Part shown: positions 57,445 to 64,000 of the stretch, in pieces
How positions within the stretch are numbered: the first letter of the stretch is position 1
Layout: the number at the start of each line of letters is the position of its first letter
NCBI GenBank assembly: GCA_035995025.1
Contig: DASYKY010000054.1
Span: forward strand, 1-64,000
Reading direction: 5' to 3'
DNA from: Actinophytocola sp035995025
Lineage (GTDB): Bacteria > Actinomycetota > Actinomycetes > Mycobacteriales > Pseudonocardiaceae
Length of the DNA stretch: 64,000 nt
Position numbers and translations under genes: made by a program
Notes under the pieces: generated by a model
What the model was told of the DNA's origin: nothing
What the model saw: the letters and a program-made list of their open reading frames with translations, nothing else
Databases searched by the model: none

Positions 57445-60093
57445 ATGCGACACAGCCGGGAAAGTCGCGCTGAACGCTGGTGGGCTCCGATCCCACGGGC
57501 CAAGACTGCCGTACCCAGGGTTCCAGCCAACTTCGTTTCCCGGGACGAACTACGAGACGATCTGGAAGGCCGGAGCGCCGAATTCCCCGTCACCCTGGTG
57601 TGCGCACCGGCCGGTTACGGCAAGACGTTGCTGCTGGCCGACTGGATCGAGAGAACGGGCGCCGCGGACAAGGCGTGGGTGTCGCTCGACGGGGGCGACA
57701 ACGACGCCGGCCGATTCTGGACCGCGGTGCTGGGTGCGGTGTGTGCGTGCGAGTCCGTGCCGTCCGCCAGCCGGCTGCACGACCTGCGCCCGCCGGGGGT
57801 GCCGGACGCCGCGGGCTTCCTCGCCGAGGTCATCGACGGGCTCGCGGCGTTGCCGGCCCCCCTCTACCTGGTGCTCGACGACGTGCAGGAGCTGTTGAGC
57901 GAGCAGACCTGGCACGGGGTGTCCACGCTGGTCCGCCACCAGCCGCGCAACATCCGGCTCGTGCTGTCCACCCGCGCCGACCCGCCGCTGCCGCTGGCGC
58001 GGCTGCGCGTCCAGGGGGAGCTGGCCGAGCTGCGGGCCGACCGGCTGCGCTTCTCCGAGGAAGACGCCGCCGAGCTGCTGCGCCGCGCGGACGTCGCGCT
58101 CGACCCGGAGCAGGTACGCCGCCTCGTCGGGCAGACCGAGGGGTGGCCCGCCGGGCTGCGGCTGGCCGCCCGCTCGCTGCGGGAGGTGCCCGACCGGGAG
58201 GCGTTCCTCGCCGAGTTCGACGGCGACGACCGGGCGATCGCGGACTTCCTGGTCAGCGAGGTGCTCGCGTGGCTGCCCGCGGAGACGACCGAGGTGCTGT
58301 CCAGGATCAGCGTGTGCGACGAGGTGACGCCCGCGCTCGCCACGGCGCTGTCCGGCCGCGCGGACGCCGGCCTGATCCTCGCCGGGCTGGAGCGGGACAA
58401 CGACCTCGTGCTCGGCGTCGGCCCGGACCGGCAGTGGTACCGGATGCACCCGCTGCTGCGCTCCTACCTGCTCGCCGACCTGGCCCGCCAGTACCCGGGC
58501 GACGTCGGCGACCTGCACGAGACCGCGGCGGTGTGGTTCGCCGCCCAGGAGCAGCCGGCCAAGGCGTTCGAGCACGTCACGCGCACCGGCGGGAAGCGCA
58601 CCCTCGTCCAGCTGCTGCGGGCGCACGCCGTGACGCTGCTGCTGACCGGCGACGACGACCAGGCCGTGCGCCGCGCGCTGCTGACCGTGGGCACGGACAC
58701 CGTCGCGGACGCCCCGGCCCTGTCGCTGATCTCCGCGCTCGCGCACGCGGCCAACGGCGACCCCGGGCTCGCCGAGGCGGACGTCGCCGCGTGCTGGGCG
58801 GCGTGGCCGGGCGACCCCGGCACCGACCTCGTCCGGCTGCGCCGGCTGGTGCGGACGACGCAGGCGCTGCTGCGGCTGCGGCCCCCGCCCGCCGAGACGG
58901 TCGAGTGGGCCGAGGTGATCGCCGCGCACGAGGGCACCGACGAGGAGGCGTGGGCGCGGCTGTGTCTGGGCTGGTCGCTGCTGTGGGCCGGCGACACCGT
59001 GGCGGCGCGGCTCGAGCTGGACGCGGCGGAGCGGGTGTCCCGCGAGCGCGGGCTCGACCATCTGACCATGCTCTGCCTGTCCGTGCGGGGCGTGCTGTGC
59101 GCCCGCGACGGCGAGTTCACCGCGATGGCGGCGGCCGCCACGGAGGCGATCGGCCTGGCCTGCGCGCACGGGTGGACGACCTCGCCGTGGCTGTGCGCGA
59201 ACCACCTGATGCTCGGCGGCGCGCGGCTCGTGGCCCTGGACCCGGTGGGCGTGCTCGACGAGGCCCGGCTCGCGACGGCCGCGCTGCGCGAGGACACCGA
59301 CTCGAGCGTGCTGCGCTACCTGATCGGCCTGCTCACCGGCGCCGCGTACGTGGACGCGGGCCGGCTGCAGGAGGGGCTGCCGCTGCTGCAGCGGGCCCGC
59401 CACGACCACGCCGACGTCACCGTGCCCGCGGCGCTGCTCGCGGCGGGCGCGCTGATCGAGCACCGCGCCACGGTGGACCTCGGCCACGACGCGCTCGCCC
59501 AGCAGCTGACGGCCTGGACGCGGGAGCGGCTCGGCGCCGTGGCCGAGCTGGAGATCATGCACGCGTGGACGTCGTTCGCGCGCGGCGCGCTGTACTCGAC
59601 CGAGCTCGCCGTCCGCGACGTGCTCGACGGGACGCGGGCGGCGCTGTGCCCCACCACGCGGCTCGAGGCGCGGCTGCTGGAGACGGCGCTGGAGATCCGG
59701 CTGAGCAGGCGCACCCGTGCGCGGGGCGCGCTGAGCGCGGCGCTCGCGCTCGCCGAGCCGGCGGCGCTGGTCCGCCCGTTCCACCACGCGGACTCCGCGG
59801 TGCGCATGCTGCTGCTGGAACAGGTGGGCGGCTTCGGCCGCACGAACGGCTTCGCGGCGCGGGTCTCGCAGATCGTGTCCACAATGGACGCCCAGCCGGT
59901 GGACGTGCTGACCAGCCGCGAGCACGCCGTGCTGATCCGCCTGTCGTCCCCGCAGTCGCTCGACGAGCTGGCCACGGACATGTCGGTGTCGGTGAACACC
60001 GTGAAGACCCACGTGCGGGCCATCTACGCGAAGCTCGGCGTGAACAACCGCCGCGCCGCCGTGGTAGCCGGCCGCCAAATGGGCCTCCACTAA
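57445..60093 (+). CDS. MalT-type LuxR family regulator (tandem copy 2)
   Basis: The 882-residue protein has Walker A CAPAGYGKT at 53-61, AWVSLDGGDNDAGRFWTAVL, and a Walker B-type LYLVLDDVQELLS. The helical middle ends in LTSREHAVLIRLSSPQSLDELATDMSVSVNTVKTHVRAIYAKLGVNNRR, the LuxR helix-turn-helix. The DNA-reading helix VNTVKTHVRAIY is almost the same as in copy 1, so overlapping targets are likely. The ATP domain has conserved motifs in both. A DosR-like dyad lies upstream. Confidence 0.9.
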   Translation: MRHSRESRAERWWAPIPRAKTAVPRVPANFVSRDELRDDLEGRSAEFPVTLVCAPAGYGKTLLLADWIERTGAADKAWVSLDGGDNDAGRFWTAVLGAVCACESVPSASRLHDLRPPGVPDAAGFLAEVIDGLAALPAPLYLVLDDVQELLSEQTWHGVSTLVRHQPRNIRLVLSTRADPPLPLARLRVQGELAELRADRLRFSEEDAAELLRRADVALDPEQVRRLVGQTEGWPAGLRLAARSLREVPDREAFLAEFDGDDRAIADFLVSEVLAWLPAETTEVLSRISVCDEVTPALATALSGRADAGLILAGLERDNDLVLGVGPDRQWYRMHPLLRSYLLADLARQYPGDVGDLHETAAVWFAAQEQPAKAFEHVTRTGGKRTLVQLLRAHAVTLLLTGDDDQAVRRALLTVGTDTVADAPALSLISALAHAANGDPGLAEADVAACWAAWPGDPGTDLVRLRRLVRTTQALLRLRPPPAETVEWAEVIAAHEGTDEEAWARLCLGWSLLWAGDTVAARLELDAAERVSRERGLDHLTMLCLSVRGVLCARDGEFTAMAAAATEAIGLACAHGWTTSPWLCANHLMLGGARLVALDPVGVLDEARLATAALREDTDSSVLRYLIGLLTGAAYVDAGRLQEGLPLLQRARHDHADVTVPAALLAAGALIEHRATVDLGHDALAQQLTAWTRERLGAVAELEIMHAWTSFARGALYSTELAVRDVLDGTRAALCPTTRLEARLLETALEIRLSRRTRARGALSAALALAEPAALVRPFHHADSAVRMLLLEQVGGFGRTNGFAARVSQIVSTMDAQPVDVLTSREHAVLIRLSSPQSLDELATDMSVSVNTVKTHVRAIYAKLGVNNRRAAVVAGRQMGLH

Positions 60094-60185
60094 CCCGCGA
60101 GTCCAACACTCCGGAGCCGCGAGTCCAACACTCCAGCCCGGCGCCGAACGTTGGACTCGCGCATGCTGGGTGTTGGACTCGCGGG
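60094..60185. repeat. Two direct and two inverted GCGAGTCCAACA repeats, terminator-like
   Basis: GCGAGTCCAACACTCC occurs at 60097-60112 and 60119-60134. The inverse GTTGGACTCGCG occurs at about 60150-60161 and 60172-60183. The copies can pair into two hairpins and lie between convergent genes (regulator copy 2 and the ABC exporter), where bidirectional termination is expected. The regular form suggests a dispersed repeat used as terminator. Confidence 0.8.
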
Positions 60186-60190
60186 ACTTC

Positions 60191-62053
60191 CTATCCGGCT
60201 GAGGCGAACTGGGCTGAGTACAGGCGGTGGTAGGCGCCCCGCGCGGCCAGCAGCTCCTCGTGCGTGCCCTGCTCCACGATGCGGCCCGACTCCATCACCA
60301 GGATCAGGTCCGCGTCGCGGATCGTGGACAGCCGGTGCGCGATCACGAAGCTCGTCCGGGACGTGCGCAGGGCCGCCATCGCGTGCTGCACCAGCGACTC
60401 CGTGCGCGTGTCGACCGAGCTCGTCGCCTCGTCCAGGATCAGCAGCGACGGGCTGGCCAGGAACGCCCGCGCGATCGTCAGCAGCTGCTTCTCGCCGGCC
60501 GAGACGTTGGTGCCCTCCTCGTCGATCACCGTGTCGTAGCCGTCCGGCAGCGTGCGCACGAAGTGGTCCACGTGCGTCGCCTTCGCCGCCCCGATGATCT
60601 CCTCCTCGGTCGCGTCCGGGCGGCCGTAGGCGATGTTGTCCCGGATCGTGCCGCCGAACAGCCACGTGTCCTGCAGCACCATGCCGGTCTGCGAACGCAG
60701 GTCCTCCCGCTTCAGCGCGGTGATGTCCACGCCGTCGAGGGTGATCCGGCCCGCGTCCAGCTCGTAGAACCGCATGATCAGGTTCACCAGCGTCGTCTTG
60801 CCCGCCCCGGTCGGGCCGACGATCGCGACCGTCTGCCCCGGCTCGGCGACCAGCGACAGGTCCTCGATCAGTGGCTGCTCCGGCAGGTAGGAGAACGCCA
60901 CGTGCTCGAACTCGACCCGCCCGCGGCGCTCCGCCGGCAGCGACGCCTCGGCCGGGTCCGGCTCCTGCTCCTGCGCGTCCAGCAGCTCGAAGACCCGCTC
61001 CGCCGAGGCCACCCCGGACTGCATGAGGTTCGCCATCGACGCCACCTGGGTCAGCGGCTGGGTGAACTGCCGCGAGTACTGGATGAACGCCTGCACCTCG
61101 CCCAGCGACATCGTGCCCGACGTGATGCGCAGCCCGCCGACCACCGCCACGACGACGTAGCTGAGGTTCGACAGGAACATCATCGACGGCATGATCAGCC
61201 CGGAGATGAACTGCGCGCCCCGGGCCGCCTCGAACAGGTCGTCGTTGCGCTTGGTGAACTCCGCCTCGGACTCCTTCTGCCGGCCGAACACCTTCACCAG
61301 CTGGTGCCCGGTGAACGCCTCCTCGATGTGGGCGTTGACGATGCCGGTGTTCTTCCACTGCGCGACGAACTTCTTCTGTGCGCGCTTGCCGACCTGCGCG
61401 GTGACGAACACCGACAGCGGGATCACCGCGAACGCGATCAGCGAGAGCAGCGGCGAGATCGTCAGCATCATCGCCAGCACGCCGATGACCGTCAGCAGCG
61501 AGGTCAGCAGCTGGCTCAGCGTCTGCTGCAGCGCCGTGGAGATGTTGTCGATGTCGTTGGTGACGCGGGAGAGCAGCTCACCGCGCGGCTGGCCGTCGAA
61601 GTACCGCAGCGGCAGCCGGTGCAGCTTCTCCTCCACCTCCTCGCGCAGCCGGTACACGACCCGCTGCACGACCCCGTTCAGCAGCCAGCCCTGCAGCAAG
61701 CCGAAAAGCGAGCCGGCCAGGTACAGCCCGAGCACCCAGCCGAGCACGCCGGCGAGCGCGGAGAAGTCGATGCCGGCGCCCGGGATGTGCCGGAACCGCG
61801 CGATCACACCGTCGAAGATGATGTCCGTGGCGTGGCCGAGGATCTTCGGCCCGGCCACCATGAAGCCGACGCTGGTGACCGCGAGCGCCACCACGGCGGA
61901 GAAGGCGAACCGCTCCGGCTGCAGCCGCCGCGCGAGGCGCTTGGCGGACGGCCCGAAGGTCTTCGCCTTCTCCACCGGCATGTTCATGCCCCCGAAGCGG
62001 GGCCCGCCGCCCACCGGCGGACGCTGCGGCCTGGGTGCTGTCGTAGTACTCAT
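60191..62053 (-). CDS. ABC exporter half-transporter (larger subunit, catalytic Walker B)
   Basis: The 620-residue protein has an N-terminal extension, six membrane helices (about 50-330), then the nucleotide-binding domain: Walker A GPTGAGKTT, signature VSAGEKQL in place of SGGQ, Walker B SLLILDEATSS with catalytic Glu, and H-loop IAHRLST. The canonical Walker B with a degenerate signature fits the TM288-like partner of a heterodimer. It overlaps the other subunit's stop as ATGA (start 62053). The substrate may be a drug, lipid or peptide. Confidence 0.92.
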   Translation of the reverse strand: MSTTTAPRPQRPPVGGGPRFGGMNMPVEKAKTFGPSAKRLARRLQPERFAFSAVVALAVTSVGFMVAGPKILGHATDIIFDGVIARFRHIPGAGIDFSALAGVLGWVLGLYLAGSLFGLLQGWLLNGVVQRVVYRLREEVEEKLHRLPLRYFDGQPRGELLSRVTNDIDNISTALQQTLSQLLTSLLTVIGVLAMMLTISPLLSLIAFAVIPLSVFVTAQVGKRAQKKFVAQWKNTGIVNAHIEEAFTGHQLVKVFGRQKESEAEFTKRNDDLFEAARGAQFISGLIMPSMMFLSNLSYVVVAVVGGLRITSGTMSLGEVQAFIQYSRQFTQPLTQVASMANLMQSGVASAERVFELLDAQEQEPDPAEASLPAERRGRVEFEHVAFSYLPEQPLIEDLSLVAEPGQTVAIVGPTGAGKTTLVNLIMRFYELDAGRITLDGVDITALKREDLRSQTGMVLQDTWLFGGTIRDNIAYGRPDATEEEIIGAAKATHVDHFVRTLPDGYDTVIDEEGTNVSAGEKQLLTIARAFLASPSLLILDEATSSVDTRTESLVQHAMAALRTSRTSFVIAHRLSTIRDADLILVMESGRIVEQGTHEELLAARGAYHRLYSAQFASAG

Positions 62054-63783
62054 GCCACTTGCTCCGGTGTCAACTGGGACTCGACGATCTCGACATAGGT
62101 GGGACAGGTGCCCATGAGCTGGCGGTGGTTGCCGATGCCGACCACGGATCCCTTGTCCAGCACCACGATCTGGTCGGCGTCGAGGATCGTGGACACGCGC
62201 TGGGCGACCACGATGACCGCCGCCTGCCGCACGTGCGGGCGCAGCGCGATCCGCAGCGCCGCGTCGGTCGCGAGGTCGAGCGCGGAGAACGAGTCGTCGA
62301 ACAGGTAGATCTCCGGCTCGCGCACCAGCGCCCGCGCGATCGAGAGCCGCTGGCGCTGGCCGCCGGAGACGTTCGTGCCGCCCTGCGCGATCGGCGCCTC
62401 CAAGCCGCCGGGCATGTCCTCGACGAAGTCGCGGGCCTGCGCCACCTCGAGCGCCTCCCACAGCCGTTCGTCGGTCGCGTCCGGGTTGCCGTAGCGCAGG
62501 TTCGACGCCACGGTGCCGGTGAACAGGTACGCACGCTGGGGCACCAGGCCGATGCGCTCGCACAACATGTCCGGGTCGACCTCGCGGACGTCCACGCCGT
62601 CGACGAGCAGCTCGCCGCCGGTGACGTCGACCAGCCGCGGGATCAGCGACAGCAGCGTCGTCTTGCCGGCGCCGGTGCTGCCCACGATCGCGGTCGTCCT
62701 GCCGGCCTCCGCGCGGAAGGAGACGTTGCGCAGCACCGCGTCCGCCGCGCCGGGGTAGCGGAACTCCACGCCCCGCAGCTCCACGTCCCCGTGCCGGGTC
62801 AGCTCGCGCACCGGCGCGGCCGGCGGCACCACCGACGGATCGGTGTCGAGCACCTCGTTGATCCGCTCGGCACACACGGCCGCGCGCGGGATCATCATCG
62901 AGATGAACGTCGCCATCATCACCGACATGAGGATCTGCAGCAGGTAGTTGAGGAACGCGGTCAGCGCGCCGATCTGCATCTCGCCGGCGTCCACGCGGTG
63001 CGAGCCGAACCACAGCACCGCCACGCTGGACGCGTTCAGGATCAGCATCACCGTCGGGAAGATCAGCGCCTGCAGCCTGCCGACCCGCATCGCGGTGTCG
63101 GTCAGCTGGGCGTTGGCGTCGCCGAACCGGCGGGCCTCCGCCGGCTCGCGGACGAACGCGCGGACCACCCGGATCCCGGTCAGCTGCTCGCGCAGCACCC
63201 GGTTGACCTGGTCGATGCGCTCCTGCATCAGCCGGAACTGCGGGACCATCCGGGACACGATCAGGCCGATGCAGATCACCAGCACCGGCACGCAGACCAC
63301 CAGCAGCCAGGACAGTCCCACGTCCTCGCGCAGTGCCATGATCACGCCCGCGACGCACATGATCGGCGCGGTGACGAACATCGTGCAGACCATGGCCACC
63401 AGCAGCTGCACCTGCTGGACGTCGTTGGTGGTCCGGGTGATCAGCGACGGCGGGCCGAACCCGGCGACCTCGCGCGCGGAGAACACGCCGACGCGGTGGA
63501 AGATCGCGGACCGCACGTCGCGGCCGAACGCCATGGCGGTGCGCGACCCGAAGTAGACCGCGCCGATCGAGCAGACGATCTGCAGCACGGTGACCACCAG
63601 CATCCACCCCCCGGTCGACACGATGTAGTGCGTGTCGCCCCGCGCGATGCCGTTGTCGATGATGTCCGCGTTGAGGCTGGGTAGGTACAACGACGCGATC
63701 GTGCCGATGAGTTGCAGCACGATCACCGCCGTGAGCTCACTGCGGTAGGCCCGCAGGTACGTGCGAAGTAGGCGCGTCAGCAC
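62050..63783 (-). CDS. ABC exporter half-transporter (smaller subunit, degenerate Walker B)
   Basis: The 577-residue protein has six membrane helices in the first 310 residues, then Walker A GSTGAGKTT, signature VSGGQRQRLSIARA, and Walker B EIYLFDDSFSALD in which the catalytic Glu is Asp. The switch is VVAQRVST, where the usual His is Gln. It is the non-catalytic half of a heterodimeric exporter such as TM287/288 or LmrCD. It is divergent from a TetR gene, with two operators in the 98-bp gap. Confidence 0.92.
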   Translation of the reverse strand: MLTRLLRTYLRAYRSELTAVIVLQLIGTIASLYLPSLNADIIDNGIARGDTHYIVSTGGWMLVVTVLQIVCSIGAVYFGSRTAMAFGRDVRSAIFHRVGVFSAREVAGFGPPSLITRTTNDVQQVQLLVAMVCTMFVTAPIMCVAGVIMALREDVGLSWLLVVCVPVLVICIGLIVSRMVPQFRLMQERIDQVNRVLREQLTGIRVVRAFVREPAEARRFGDANAQLTDTAMRVGRLQALIFPTVMLILNASSVAVLWFGSHRVDAGEMQIGALTAFLNYLLQILMSVMMATFISMMIPRAAVCAERINEVLDTDPSVVPPAAPVRELTRHGDVELRGVEFRYPGAADAVLRNVSFRAEAGRTTAIVGSTGAGKTTLLSLIPRLVDVTGGELLVDGVDVREVDPDMLCERIGLVPQRAYLFTGTVASNLRYGNPDATDERLWEALEVAQARDFVEDMPGGLEAPIAQGGTNVSGGQRQRLSIARALVREPEIYLFDDSFSALDLATDAALRIALRPHVRQAAVIVVAQRVSTILDADQIVVLDKGSVVGIGNHRQLMGTCPTYVEIVESQLTPEQVA

Positions 63784-63798
63784 CGGTCCCCCTACAAG

Positions 63799-63865
63799 AA
63801 GAAACGGTTCGTATCTAGCATGGACAAACCTAGACTAGTCCCCATAAGAAACGCAACGTATCTTA
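63799..63865. promoter_or_regulatory. Two TetR-type operators between exporter and TetR gene
   Basis: AAGAAACGGTTCGTATCTAG (63799-63818) and AAGAAACGCAACGTATCTTA (63846-63865) are two copies of AAGAAACG-N3-CGTATCTnA, 47 bp apart. Each is nearly palindromic (GAAACG against CGTATC, five of six bases). The pair flanks the promoter region of both genes, typical of a TetR repressor controlling itself and an exporter. Confidence 0.7.
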
Positions 63866-63881
63866 AAGGTAAAGAACGCCA

Positions 63882-64000
63882 GTGACCGAGCCCAAGACCC
63901 GCCGCCGCGGCGCAGAGCTGGAACAGGCGATTCTCGACGCTGCCTGGGACGAGCTGAACGAGGTCGGCTATGCCGCCCTCACCATAGAATCTGTAGCCGC
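63882..64000 (+). CDS. TetR/AcrR family repressor, N-terminal start only
   Basis: The 39 codons in the window read VTEPKTRRRGAELEQAILDA then AWDELNEVGYAALTIESVA, the first helix and turn of a TetR DNA-binding domain. It starts at GTG 63882. The gene continues outside the window. Its position opposite an ABC exporter and two paired operators indicates repression of the exporter, relieved by a transported compound. Confidence 0.85.
   Translation, partial: MTEPKTRRRGAELEQAILDAAWDELNEVGYAALTIESVA

Overview
The window is about 70% GC with actinobacterial gene style: many GTG starts, ATGA/GTGA stop-start overlaps, and F420- and Tat-type proteins. Domain content and gene order point to a Pseudonocardiaceae-type actinomycete, probably Amycolatopsis or a close relative. 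The genus is inferred; no 16S or other marker gene is present. No tRNA, rRNA, CRISPR array, insertion sequence or replication origin was seen.

Region 1 (1-18.3 kb) is mostly conserved chromosome. The order mnmA (5' end only), cysteine desulfurase, PlsC-type acyltransferase, OlsB-type N-acyltransferase, etfA, etfB, then divergently a methyltransferase, a GH57 branching enzyme, a GT4 glucosyltransferase and a hexapeptide acyltransferase matches the mycobacterial Rv3024c-Rv3034c neighbourhood. In mycobacteria that locus is linked to methylglucose lipopolysaccharide and alpha-glucan synthesis. Here it is interleaved with an MFS pump, an extra methyltransferase, a DegV protein, LtrA, a nucleoside hydrolase, a DUF6545-type membrane protein and dhaKL.

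Region 2 (18.4-25.1 kb) is a small contractile-tail-like cluster: a sheath-like protein, a tail protein, baseplate J, gp25, and a TIR domain fused to a baseplate-type LysM domain. No tube, spike, ATPase or tape-measure gene is visible. Next to it is a Tat protein/DUF4331/small protein operon. The TIR-LysM fusion is the most unusual gene in the window.

Region 3 (25.2-37.9 kb) is accessory: an MMPL exporter, VOC proteins, a methyltransferase/FAD monooxygenase/phosphoesterase operon, an OmpR-type winged helix fused to a hydrolase, a STAS protein, several alpha/beta hydrolases, two decayed genes (an LLM-type oxidoreductase and a hydrolase) and a tiny secreted peptide with PGMTHD repeats.

Region 4 (37.9-60.2 kb) looks like an envelope-stress island. 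It has three large LuxR-type ATPase regulators (one LAL type and two tandem MalT type) around many small membrane proteins: HdeD-like x2, DUF7144 x2, BrkB, holin-like, DUF6069, DUF1269, a K+ channel, a lipid-kinase-like protein and DUF2252. Its divergent promoter regions repeatedly carry an inverted repeat with arms TCACCC/GGGTGA, which resembles the E. coli MalT box and suggests a shared regulon.

Region 5 (60.2-64 kb) is a heterodimeric ABC exporter divergent from a TetR regulator (5' end only). Two near-identical palindromic operators lie between them.
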